The notes beneath the pieces were generated by a model that saw only the letters and a list, made by a program, of their open reading frames with translations, made no database searches and was not told where the DNA came from. Made by a program: the position numbers and the translations under genes. From an uncultured Bacteroidaceae bacterium (GTDB taxonomy: Bacteria > Bacteroidota > Bacteroidia > Bacteroidales > Bacteroidaceae), in NCBI GenBank assembly GCA_934394435.1, contig CAKRRN010000010.1, positions 1-59,659 on the forward strand: a DNA stretch of 59,659 nt. The letters are read 5' to 3'. Below, piece by piece: positions 36,801-43,166 of the stretch (position 1 is its first letter; every line of letters starts with the position of its first letter).

Positions 36801-37545
36801 CTTCGAGGCATTCTTTGTACAGCGTCCTGCTGACAGTGACAATATTGCCTTTCCTGCCGAAGGACGTACCACTCAGATAGGGGCTGCCAAACTGGCGGAA
36901 GCCAACAAGGCAAAGCGCAAGCAGCGCAGACTCAATCCAGAACGTCTGCTCGTTAATCTCACCCTGTCCGATGGGAAGACATCCGACAAGACCCGTGTGG
37001 TATATAATCCTACTCGCAGTAACCGCTATGAGATGGAGTGCGATGCAGCTAAGTTTGAGAGCGGAGAGGCAACTCTGCAGTTGTACAGCATCGAGGCACA
37101 GGCAGGTCGCTTGGCCATCAACGAGCGTCCTGCAGGCAGTGTGCGCCTGGGATTCACTGCCAGCAAGAGAGGTGAGTATACCCTCTCTGCCACTCGCATG
37201 GATCAGCCAGTGCTGCTCAAGGATAATGTGATGAACGTTACAATTGACCTCAGCAATGGTGACTATCAGTTTACTACAGATGCCGGGACGTATGACGACC
37301 GCTTCATGCTCCTGCTGGATGGCAGTGCAACCGGTGTGGCTGACATTGCTCGCGAGTCAGGTGTGAACATCCTGCCCATGGAGGGAGGTCTCAACATCAC
37401 AGGTGTCAATGGTGCCCGCGTGAATGTGTATTCTCTCTCAGGTGCGCTCTATGCCACCCGCAGTGATGATGGTTTCCTTGCCCTGTCGCGTGGAGCCTAT
37501 GTGGTAGAGGTGGGCAAGATGAAGGCTAAGGTGATGGTACGTTAA
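33811..37545 (+). CDS. Giant BspA-like leucine-rich-repeat surface protein with 66-bp tandem repeats
   Basis: This 1244-residue secreted protein starts with a signal peptide (MRKLFIVTLFVCLGVVQTIAQ). Residues 135-398 are twelve consecutive 22-residue LRR_5-type repeats of pattern FxxCSSLQSVDLPVCTSVxx-A. A second, normal and diverged LRR_5 block covers about residues 589-716. Residues about 760-1060 form a beta-rich region (ANRWYFFCFPFNI, WNFVGNPFTSFFNMEDMGY). The C-terminus (GLNITGVNGARVNVYSLSGALYA to VEVGKMKAKVMVR) resembles a type IX sorting domain, implying surface attachment. BspA-like LRR proteins bind host matrix proteins or other bacteria in oral Bacteroidetes. It lies 22 nt after the cohesin-like gene and 10 nt before the dockerin gene. 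Confidence 0.8.
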   Translation: MRKLFIVTLFVCLGVVQTIAQSFTYTDANGKWTCTVLSAEEKTVSINRDFEPGQEVIIPSTVSDGTNEYMVTELYNNNYFFHYTDQDGNYRAYDVKKVTLPEHLQSIGSQLFYNCNQLLVVENTSHVKSVESSAFIGCSSLQTVDLPVCTSVGEYAFDCCSSLQTVDLPVCTSVGEYAFFNCSSLQTVDLPVCTSVEGRAFSSCSSLQSVELPVCTSVGAYAFESCSSLQSVDLPACTSVGSGAFYSCSSLQTVDLPVCTSVEERAFESCSSLQTVELPVCTSVEAYAFESCSSLQSVDLPVCTSVEERAFYCCSSLQSVDLPVCTSVGEQAFYCCSSLQSADLPVCTSVGAHAFQSCSSLQSIGLLVCTSVGSDAFQSCSSLQSVDLPVCVTVGDDAFSCCAKLSKVNWDCLEALGSCALSGTALYEISLPKTLKSLGYGCFNDNVVCMLNSEVPPAIAGRGTLGGFLFSTTSLIRVPESSLAAYRSADVWSKYKDKIISQSKRVDWDVQTQALETAAGLEKVVPTTDMANVVSLKVSGTINGYDIFMIRTKMYNLHYLDLTDAEFVANDKEYYTGCHTEDNTVGASAFRNLDNLLTLALPKNAKTIDSYAVDDCDNLQKVTLPEKLERIEYSAFSSCSRLADIQFPPCLKNINSYAFSYCNSLRKVMLPALESIGSWAFYGCSSLRELRVPSSLQSISDNAFDMCPLEKVYTYTVEPVNISQNTFSSSVYQTAELWMPTQSYANYFYNTEWGQFRSENYHWFDEPYEYFYVNKDYTLDKDNSADKDKGRFDGTPDVDINPGGGLIVNGDENQGADEIHLKGDGTNWASIIANANVDAKKLYIDITVRANRWYFFCFPFNIKRSNVSCGGSFVFRCYDGRIRAEQGHGGWVNVPNTEEYLQAGKGYIFQTSVEGTLSILVEREQFGKLPGVKVDCSLEANASTNEQDASWNFVGNPFTSFFNMEDMGYAAPVTRWNSETNTYEAVRPGDDDCIFHPFEAFFVQRPADSDNIAFPAEGRTTQIGAAKLAEANKAKRKQRRLNPERLLVNLTLSDGKTSDKTRVVYNPTRSNRYEMECDAAKFESGEATLQLYSIEAQAGRLAINERPAGSVRLGFTASKRGEYTLSATRMDQPVLLKDNVMNVTIDLSNGDYQFTTDAGTYDDRFMLLLDGSATGVADIARESGVNILPMEGGLNITGVNGARVNVYSLSGALYATRSDDGFLALSRGAYVVEVGKMKAKVMVR
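34213..35004 (+). repeat. Twelve 66-bp direct repeats inside the LRR gene
   Basis: The core TGCTCCAGTTTGCAG recurs every 66 bp, with unit 1 at 34222 and unit 12 at 34948. Each unit encodes 22 residues. The core is nearly identical at DNA level, whereas variation is confined to codons 2-3 (IG, DC, FN, SS, ES, YS, ES, ES, YC, YC, QS, QS) and codons 19-21 (GEY, GEY, EGR, GAY, GSG, EER, EAY, EER, GEQ, GAH, GSD, GDD). Each repeat keeps Cys at positions 4 and 15. As 66 is a multiple of 3, other frames are open too and give shadow ORFs. Confidence 0.95.
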
Positions 37546-37555
37546 GCAGATTCTT

Positions 37556-38410
37556 ATGGCAGCAATGACTAAGAAAATGTTCATTCTTGCGCTTGCGCTG
37601 ATGCTGCATCCAGTCCTTGTGGCTGGCAGCAGTGTCAGTGCAGCAGCAGAGGATGATTACGATCCGAGTAATCCACCCGAGCCGAATGCCCTGTTCACCG
37701 TCACCCTGCAGTCTGCCCACGGCTGGACATCGGGGGCTGGCACCTATCAGCAAGGCAATAAGGCAAGTGTGAGTGTGTCCTCGTCTGACGAGAACTATAC
37801 CTTTGCCTATTGGGCCAAGGATGGGAAGAAATACACCGATGAGCAAACCTTCACCTATGAGGTGCAAGAGAACGTGCACTTCGAGGCTGTGTTCGACTTC
37901 ACACCCATTGACCCCTCTGAACCCGTCACCCCCAATGCCTATCGTCTCTACCTCTCGCCCGACCTGGAGGGCAGTTGCTCCTTCAACAGGACGAGTGGTG
38001 CCAAGACTGAGGCTGGTGAGTATGTGACCCTTACAGCCATTCCCAGTCCAGGCTTTGAGTTCCAGGGCTGGTTTCATAATGGAAACAAGTTGAGCACCAA
38101 CCTTACCTTCAACTACTTTATGCCCAGACAGAATGTTGCTTTGGAAGCACGCTTCTCCTACAACCCCACCAGTCCAGGCGAGCCAGAGTCTGATGGCAAT
38201 CAGACGGGCAATGTGGACAATGGAGGCAAGACGGGTGACGTGAATGGTGATGGGGTGGTGAGCACCGCTGATGCTGTACTACTTACCAACAGTTATGTGA
38301 CTGGTGCGGCAGACAAACTGTCTAAGGCTGTGGCTGACATGAATGGTGACGGAGTGGTGAGCACCGCCGATGCTGTGCTTGCAATCAATAAATATGTAAA
38401 CAATAAATAA
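37556..38410 (+). CDS. Secreted protein with InlB-B-like repeats and a C-terminal dockerin type I module
   Basis: This 284-residue protein has a signal peptide (MAAMTKKMFILALALMLHPVLVAGSSVSA). Two beta-repeat units follow at about residues 47-118 and 128-205: FTVTLQSAHGWTSGAGTYQQG ending in FAYWAKDGK, and LYLSPDLEGSCSFNRTSGA ending in FEFQGWFHNG, both like the divergent InlB B-repeat. A Gly/Asn linker leads to a dockerin. Its two calcium loops DVNGDGVVSTAD (residues 228-239) and DMNGDGVVSTAD (residues 261-272) have D, N, D, S and D at positions 1, 3, 5, 9 and 12. The module is complete and ends at the C-terminus. It lies 10 nt after the LRR gene. A partner cohesin may be encoded at 32610. Confidence 0.8.
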   Translation: MAAMTKKMFILALALMLHPVLVAGSSVSAAAEDDYDPSNPPEPNALFTVTLQSAHGWTSGAGTYQQGNKASVSVSSSDENYTFAYWAKDGKKYTDEQTFTYEVQENVHFEAVFDFTPIDPSEPVTPNAYRLYLSPDLEGSCSFNRTSGAKTEAGEYVTLTAIPSPGFEFQGWFHNGNKLSTNLTFNYFMPRQNVALEARFSYNPTSPGEPESDGNQTGNVDNGGKTGDVNGDGVVSTADAVLLTNSYVTGAADKLSKAVADMNGDGVVSTADAVLAINKYVNNK

Positions 38411-38420
38411 AAGCAGAACG

Positions 38421-38603
38421 ATGAAAAAAGCATATGTGACACCCTCCATGCAGGTCGTGGAGTTTGAGCCCATGGGTATTATTGCCAGTTCGGGTGATCG
38501 ACAACTGGAGATGAGTTGGCGCCAGGGTGGAGAAGGGCAGGATGCCAGTGAGGACTTTGAGGTGCTGACCAAGCAAAGCCGCACGGATGACTTTTGGCAG
38601 TAA
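38421..38603 (+). CDS. 60-residue peptide of the MKKxYxxPxxxVVxxE type, function unknown
   Basis: The peptide MKKAYVTPSMQVVEFEPMGI continues into IASSGDRQLEMSW and ends in SRTDDFWQ. I recognise the opening (Met-Lys-Lys, aromatic, Pro, then VVE, then a hydrophobic stretch and SG) as a recurring pattern of small Bacteroidales proteins that lack a known function. There is no signal peptide or membrane helix. The C-terminal half is polar and acidic. It begins 10 nt after the dockerin gene and is followed by a strong hairpin with a T-run, so it is the last gene of the operon. The conserved front and variable tail could be a leader and core or simply an adaptor. That is speculation. Confidence 0.6.
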   Translation: MKKAYVTPSMQVVEFEPMGIIASSGDRQLEMSWRQGGEGQDASEDFEVLTKQSRTDDFWQ

Positions 38604-38648
38604 TCCAAGACGAACGATAATGAAATAAGGTATCTTGACACACTTGGG

Positions 38649-38740
38649 GGCGCAAGCAATTCGTTTTCGCCATGTGGATAAGACTCATACACGAGGTGAC
38701 CTGAGCCACATGAGGAGAATGATTGCTTGCGCCTTTTTTT
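38649..38740 (+). terminator. Long hairpin with T-run after the surface-protein operon
   Basis: GGCGCAAGCAAT (38649-38660) pairs with ATTGCTTGCGCC (38722-38733). CATGTGG (38671-38677) pairs with CCACATG (38706-38712), the segment between pairs mostly through G-U and Watson-Crick contacts, and CTCA (38684-38687) can pair with TGAG (38702-38705). Seven T follow at 38734-38740. The stem is unusually long for a terminator and could also release a stable small RNA. Confidence 0.75.
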
Positions 38741-38817
38741 GCTTTATGAGGAGGTGTCGGTAAGGTACGTGCGAGACAACAGTGGAAAGCAAAAACACAC
38801 ATTTTGCAATAAAAGTG

Positions 38818-38848
38818 TTGACAAAGTGAAAATAAAGCTGTACTTTTG
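38818..38848 (+). promoter_or_regulatory. Promoter of asnA
   Basis: TTG at 38818-38820 is followed after 20 bp by TACTTTTG at 38841-38848. This fits the Bacteroidetes consensus and leaves a leader of about 40 nt before the ATG at 38892. Confidence 0.65.
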
Positions 38849-38891
38849 CCTTGAATTTTGAAAGCAAATACCCAAAAATAGGAGTCAAGAG

Positions 38892-39929
38892 ATGAGTAAA
38901 CTGATGAAACCTGTTGGCTATCATGCCCAACTGGATTTGAAGCAGACCGAATTGGCCATCAAGAATATAAAGGATTTCTTTTTGAGCGGACTGAGCACAG
39001 AGTTGCGCCTACGCAGAGTCACAGCTCCGCTGTTTGTCCTTCGTGGACTGGGACTGAATGATGATCTGAATGGGGTGGAGCGTCCTGTCAGTTTTCCTGT
39101 GAAGGATATGAATGAGGCAGTGGCTGAAGTGGTGCACAGTTTGGCAAAATGGAAACGTGTCACGCTGGCGGATTATCATATAGAACCTGGTTTTGGTATT
39201 GTCACCGATATGAATGCCATCCGTCCAGATGAGGAACTCGATAATATTCACAGTCTTTATGTGGACCAATGGGATTGGGAACGTGTGATTACTCCGCAGG
39301 ATCGCTCTATAGCTTTTCTCAAGCGTATCGTACGCAAAATTTATAGTACAATTCTGCGCACGGAGTTCTATATTTGCGAAACTTATCCCCAACTGGAACA
39401 TTTCTTGCCCGAAGAGGTTCACTTCGTTCATAGCGAGGAACTTCTGCAGATGTACCCTGATAAGACAGCTAAGGAGTGTGAGGACCTTATCTGCCAAAAG
39501 TATGGTGCTGTGTTTGTGATGGGTATTGGTGGAAAGTTGAGCGACGGAAAGGAACATGACTTGCGAGCTCCTGATTATGATGACTGGAGCACACCTAATG
39601 AAGAAGGTTTTGTAGGACTCAATGGTGACTTGCTGGTGTGGTATCCGACTTTGGGCAGAAGCATAGAACTGAGTAGTATGGGTATTCGTGTGGATGCCGA
39701 AGCATTAAGACGACAGCTAAAATTGCAGGGTAAGGAAGATCGCCAACAGCTCTATTTCCATCGTCGTTTACTTGAGGGCACGTTACCGCTTTCTATTGGA
39801 GGTGGTATCGGACAGAGCCGTTTGTGTATGATACTCCTTCATAAAGCGCATATTGGTGAAACTCAGTCAAGCATTTGGCCAGATGAGATGCGTCAGGAGT
39901 GTAAACAAGCAGGAATGCCTCTGATTTGA
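38892..39929 (+). CDS. asnA: Aspartate--ammonia ligase
   Basis: AsnA (345 residues) makes asparagine from aspartate, ammonia and ATP in the cytosol. It is a class II aminoacyl-tRNA-synthetase-like fold. Length matches the family (about 330-345). Family segments include LRLRRVTAPLFVLRGLGLNDDLNGVERPVSF, DMNAIRPDEELDNIHSLYVDQWDWE and the C-terminal GGGIGQSRLCMILL, in which the Gly and Arg residues bind ATP in class II folds. It has its own promoter and is followed by a small hairpin. No amidotransferase AsnB is in this window. The identification is secure. Confidence 0.96.
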   Translation: MSKLMKPVGYHAQLDLKQTELAIKNIKDFFLSGLSTELRLRRVTAPLFVLRGLGLNDDLNGVERPVSFPVKDMNEAVAEVVHSLAKWKRVTLADYHIEPGFGIVTDMNAIRPDEELDNIHSLYVDQWDWERVITPQDRSIAFLKRIVRKIYSTILRTEFYICETYPQLEHFLPEEVHFVHSEELLQMYPDKTAKECEDLICQKYGAVFVMGIGGKLSDGKEHDLRAPDYDDWSTPNEEGFVGLNGDLLVWYPTLGRSIELSSMGIRVDAEALRRQLKLQGKEDRQQLYFHRRLLEGTLPLSIGGGIGQSRLCMILLHKAHIGETQSSIWPDEMRQECKQAGMPLI

Positions 39930-39939
39930 TAGAGGAGAA

Positions 39940-39966
39940 AGGGTAGGTAAGCCTACCCTGATTTTA
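39940..39966 (+). terminator. Hairpin after asnA
   Basis: AGGGTAGG (39940-39947) pairs with CCTACCCT (39952-39959), with a 4-nt loop and TGATTTT following. The T-run is short, so it may be a weak terminator. It lies 26 nt before the next start codon and could also act on the receptor gene. Confidence 0.6.
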
Positions 39967-39984
39967 GATAATAACAATTTATTT

Positions 39985-42081
39985 ATGTACAACAAACAGA
40001 TTCAAAAGCTGGAAGTCCTAACCTGGAGGCATTTTGCTCATAAGGGTTTTAGTGCTTTCGCCAGCCTGCATCGTCAGGTGAGAATCGGTGTGCTCAGTGT
40101 TGCCACTCTGGGAGTGGCAGCACAGGCAGAAGCACAACTCAACAATGCTTCTGCCCCTCAGACGGTCTTGGATGATGAGCAAACCGAGGAGGCAAAGCCC
40201 ATGGACGAGGTGACCGTGAGTGGCACCCTGGCTCCGCTGACCCAGTTGCAGTCAGCACGTATCGTGAGTGTACTCCAACGTCAAGACATAGAACAGGCGG
40301 GGGTACAGAGTATCAACGACCTCTTTAAATTAGCCACTGGCGTGGACGTCAGACAGCGCGGTGGTTTTGGTATTCAGTCTGATATTTCTATTGATGGTGG
40401 CATCTTTGATCAGATAACCATTCTTCTGAATGGTGTCAACATCAGCAATCCGCATACGGGACATTTGGCTGCGGATTTTCCTGTGAGTATTTGTGATATA
40501 GAACGCATAGAAGTGCTTGAAGGTGCTGCCAGCAGAGTGTATGGTGGGCAGAGCTTCGGCGGAGCTATCAATATAGTGACGCGTAAGGACGAAGAGACAA
40601 CCATGGAAGCTGGTGTCCAGGGAGGATCTTATGGGACTTTTGAGGCAGATGCCCGTGTCGGACTCAATCTGGGACGAATGTCTCACAGATTGAGCGGTGG
40701 TGGCGGACGAAGCGATGGCGGAACACTCAATAGTGACTGGCGCAAGGGACAGCTCTATTACCAAGGTGATCTGAATACTCAGCGAATGACCTTGGACTGG
40801 CAGTTTGGATTCTCAAAGAAGTCTTATGGAGCCAATACCTTTTATAGCGCTGCGTATCCTGATCAATACGAACGTAATGAACGCTATCTCATCTCTGTAA
40901 AGGGAGAAACCAAAGGTAAGTTTCACTTTACCCCTCAAATCTATTGGAATAGGACTTACGATAATTTTGAGTTAGTACGTGATAAGGCCTTCGGTGAGAA
41001 TTTTCATCAAGCAGATGCCTACGGAATCAAGGCTGGCGGATATGTGAACTGGTGGGCTGGTAAAACAGCCTTAGGAGCAGAGTTGAGACAAGAGGGTATC
41101 TTGAGTACCAATCTGGGACGTGACCTTGATTCTGCTCAGTTTGTGAAAGCACGTCATGGTGACGGTGCGCTCTATACCCGTCAGGATGACCGTACTACGG
41201 TTTCTTATAACCTGGAACATAATATATTGCTCAGTCACTGGACGATTTCTGCTGGTCTGTTGGCCAGTATGACCACCAGTGTTGACCATCGTTTCCGTTT
41301 TTATCCAGGAGTGGATATTGCTTACAGACCTTCGTCGCAATGGAAATTGTTTCTTTCTTACAATAAAGGATTCCGTTTACCCTCCTTTACAGAGCTTTAT
41401 TATAAGAGTGCTACGCATGAGGGTAACCGTGGTCTGAAGCCAGAGCACAATCGCTCGCTGCAGTTGGGTGTGCAGTATGGTATACAGGGCGTGCATGGTA
41501 CCTTGCGTGCCTTCTATCATAGAGGAAACCAGATGATAGATTGGGTGATGTATAATGCGGAGGACACCTATCATAGTGCAGCGTTTGACTTGGATAATAT
41601 GGGAGTCCAAGCAGAAGGGAGATTTGATTTCAGACAATTGCTTCAGAAAGATACGTGGCTCAACACCTTGAGTCTGGGCTATACTTATATGCATCAGAAG
41701 CGTCACGATGATACGCAAATATACAAAAGCAATTATGCTATGGAGTATCTGCGTCATAAGTTGACAGCCAGTCTGAATCATCGTATTTGGAATCGCCTGT
41801 CTGCCACATGGAGTGTACGTTGGCAGGATCGTATGGGCAGTTATGTACGCTACTCAGGAACTTACGTAGATCCGAATACAGGCTATCTGCGTGGAGAAAG
41901 TACAGGAGAATTGGTGAGCTATAGTCCTTATGCTACATTGGATTTGAAACTTCAGTGGACAGCTAATGTCTATCAAGTGTATGTGCAGGGTACCAATATC
42001 ACCAATCACCATTATTATGATTTAGGCAATGTACGCCAGCCTGGCATCTGGATAATGGCAGGAGCAAGAGTAAGAATTTAA
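39985..42081 (+). CDS. TonB-dependent outer-membrane receptor, BtuB-like
   Basis: This 698-residue receptor has a long N-terminal region. The signal-peptide-like segment appears at about residues 32-52 (RIGVLSVATLGVAAQAEAQ), so an internal start may be used. A TonB-box-like MDEVTVSG precedes the plug domain, which shows GVQSINDLFKLATGVDVRQRGGFGIQSDISIDGG and RIEVLEGAASRVYGGQSFGGAINIVT (about residues 170-195). The 22-stranded barrel ends with aromatic-rich strands. It resembles the short BtuB-like receptors for cobalamin or iron complexes rather than SusC. I found no cobalamin riboswitch in the 55-nt gap before it. Ligand is not determined. A perfect hairpin terminator follows. Confidence 0.85.
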   Translation: MYNKQIQKLEVLTWRHFAHKGFSAFASLHRQVRIGVLSVATLGVAAQAEAQLNNASAPQTVLDDEQTEEAKPMDEVTVSGTLAPLTQLQSARIVSVLQRQDIEQAGVQSINDLFKLATGVDVRQRGGFGIQSDISIDGGIFDQITILLNGVNISNPHTGHLAADFPVSICDIERIEVLEGAASRVYGGQSFGGAINIVTRKDEETTMEAGVQGGSYGTFEADARVGLNLGRMSHRLSGGGGRSDGGTLNSDWRKGQLYYQGDLNTQRMTLDWQFGFSKKSYGANTFYSAAYPDQYERNERYLISVKGETKGKFHFTPQIYWNRTYDNFELVRDKAFGENFHQADAYGIKAGGYVNWWAGKTALGAELRQEGILSTNLGRDLDSAQFVKARHGDGALYTRQDDRTTVSYNLEHNILLSHWTISAGLLASMTTSVDHRFRFYPGVDIAYRPSSQWKLFLSYNKGFRLPSFTELYYKSATHEGNRGLKPEHNRSLQLGVQYGIQGVHGTLRAFYHRGNQMIDWVMYNAEDTYHSAAFDLDNMGVQAEGRFDFRQLLQKDTWLNTLSLGYTYMHQKRHDDTQIYKSNYAMEYLRHKLTASLNHRIWNRLSATWSVRWQDRMGSYVRYSGTYVDPNTGYLRGESTGELVSYSPYATLDLKLQWTANVYQVYVQGTNITNHHYYDLGNVRQPGIWIMAGARVRI

Positions 42082-42084
42082 CCC

Positions 42085-42135
42085 CAATCGGTCATTAGAC
42101 TTCGATTCATAGGAGTCTAATGACCGATTGTTTTT
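42085..42135 (+). terminator. Perfect 17-bp hairpin terminator built from a dispersed motif
   Basis: CAATCGGTCATTAGACT (42085-42101) pairs perfectly with its reverse complement at 42114-42130 across a 12-nt loop, followed by five T (42131-42135). The arm sequence is the same dispersed motif seen at 32244-32263, at 32425-32440 in reverse, and at about 8588-8604 in reverse. Confidence 0.9.
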
Positions 42136-42183
42136 ATAAGAAGGGTGGGGGTGGAGTTGGCTCATCCGAGTCACTCTAAAAAG

Positions 42184-42258
42184 TAATACTATAATACTTG
42201 CCCATTTAATACTATATTCAATGAGCATTTAATACGTATTACTTGGGCATTTAATACT
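42184..42258. repeat. TAATAC array with 22-23-bp period
   Basis: TAATAC begins at 42184, 42207, 42230 and 42252, giving spacings of 23, 23 and 22 bp. The units end in CCATT, GCATT and GCATT before the next TAATAC. One unit holds the perfect palindrome TAATACGTATTA (42230-42241). The sequence matches the two-unit array at 8407-8437. Confidence 0.85.
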
Positions 42259-42262
42259 ATAA

Positions 42263-42287
42263 TCCCCTTAGCTTATCGGGTGACCCC
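42263..42287 (-). repeat. Dispersed 25-bp motif (copy 1)
   Basis: On the minus strand this reads GGGG-TCACCCGATAAG-CTAAGGGGA. A copy on the + strand at 59566-59591 differs by one inserted base and two substitutions. Confidence 0.7.
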
Positions 42288-42329
42288 TGGAGTTTTTGTC
42301 GGATATATTGTCCTTTCTGGGGTATCTTC

Positions 42330-42360
42330 TTTGCATATTCATCCAAATTCACTACTTTTG
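42330..42360 (+). promoter_or_regulatory. Promoter of the amidase gene
   Basis: TTTG at 42330-42333 is followed after 19 bp by TACTTTTG at 42353-42360. This matches the Bacteroidetes consensus and places translation at the ATG at 42382, with a leader of about 15 nt. Confidence 0.75.
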
Positions 42361-42381
42361 CGTCAAAATCAGATTTATCCG

Positions 42382-43119
42382 ATGGAAAAACTTGTTATGT
42401 TGGCTGCAGCACTATTGGTTAGCCTCTGTGCCAATGCTTATACGCTGGTGATAGATGCAGGTCATGGCGGAAAGGATGGCGGTGCCAAGGGAAGAGTAAG
42501 CAAGGAGAAGAATATAAACCTTGCTGTGGCTTTGGCCTTTGGAAAACTGGTTGAGGATAATTGCAAGGATGTGAAGGTCGTCTATACAAGACAGAAAGAT
42601 GTGTTTGTGGAATTGGATGAGCGTGCGAATATCGCCAACCGTGCAAAAGCAGATCTTTTCGTAAGCATACATACAAACAGTACAGCCAGTAAGGTAGGAC
42701 CGCGTGGCGCGGAAACCTATACATTGGGTATGCACCGTGCAGCAGATAATCTGGAGGTTGCCAAGCGTGAAAACTCTGTGATCACACTTGAGAGCAATTA
42801 TGAACAGAAGTATGAAGGGTTTGATCCAAAAAGTAGCGAGAGCTACATTATCTTCGAACTGATGCAAGACCAGAATATGGCTCAAAGTGTGAGATTTGCA
42901 AAGAAAATTCAGGAGCAGTTTCGTACAACGGCTGGTCGGTTAGATAAAGGAGTACATCAGGCAGGATTCTTGGTGCTTCGCGCTACCAGTATGCCCAGCG
43001 TGTTGGTAGAGCTTGGCTATATAAACAATCCTTCTGAAGAAACTTATCTGAACAGTAGTTCGGGTGTGTCTGCGATGGCTAAGAGTATATACAAAGCTTT
43101 TTTGGCATATAAAAACTAA
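42382..43119 (+). CDS. N-acetylmuramoyl-L-alanine amidase (Amidase_3)
   Basis: This 245-residue hydrolase cuts the bond between muramic acid and L-Ala of peptidoglycan in the periplasm. It has a signal peptide (MEKLVMLAAALLVSLCANA), then VIDAGHGGKDGGAKG holding the first zinc His, and SIHTNS holding the second zinc His. The PSVLVELGYINNPSE segment carries the catalytic Glu. The frame extends upstream to 42280, but the promoter position and the signal peptide fix the start at 42382. Compared with AmiA-type proteins it lacks an extra N-terminal domain. It is followed after 47 nt by an MCE-family protein, an arrangement that I recall as common in Bacteroidetes, so both probably serve the cell envelope. 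Confidence 0.9.
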   Translation: MEKLVMLAAALLVSLCANAYTLVIDAGHGGKDGGAKGRVSKEKNINLAVALAFGKLVEDNCKDVKVVYTRQKDVFVELDERANIANRAKADLFVSIHTNSTASKVGPRGAETYTLGMHRAADNLEVAKRENSVITLESNYEQKYEGFDPKSSESYIIFELMQDQNMAQSVRFAKKIQEQFRTTAGRLDKGVHQAGFLVLRATSMPSVLVELGYINNPSEETYLNSSSGVSAMAKSIYKAFLAYKN

Positions 43120-43166
43120 CGGCGGCCTACCAAAGCCTGCCAATTTATAAATAAATAGGTAAGACG

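Larger units (their letters stand above)
42136..42329. other. Intergenic repeat region before the amidase
   Basis: No gene is seen. A reading frame beginning with GTG at 42280 runs into the amidase but lacks a signal peptide and would start upstream of the promoter. The region holds a 22-23-bp phased array (42184-42258) and a dispersed 25-bp motif (42263-42287). Confidence 0.6.

Noticed and set aside
39930..39984. Cobalamin riboswitch before the BtuB-like receptor
   Set aside because: The gap is only 55 nt and lacks a B12-box-like sequence; only a small hairpin is present.
42280..42381. Upstream GTG start of the amidase
   Set aside because: The promoter (42330-42360) lies downstream of it and the signal peptide begins at 42382.
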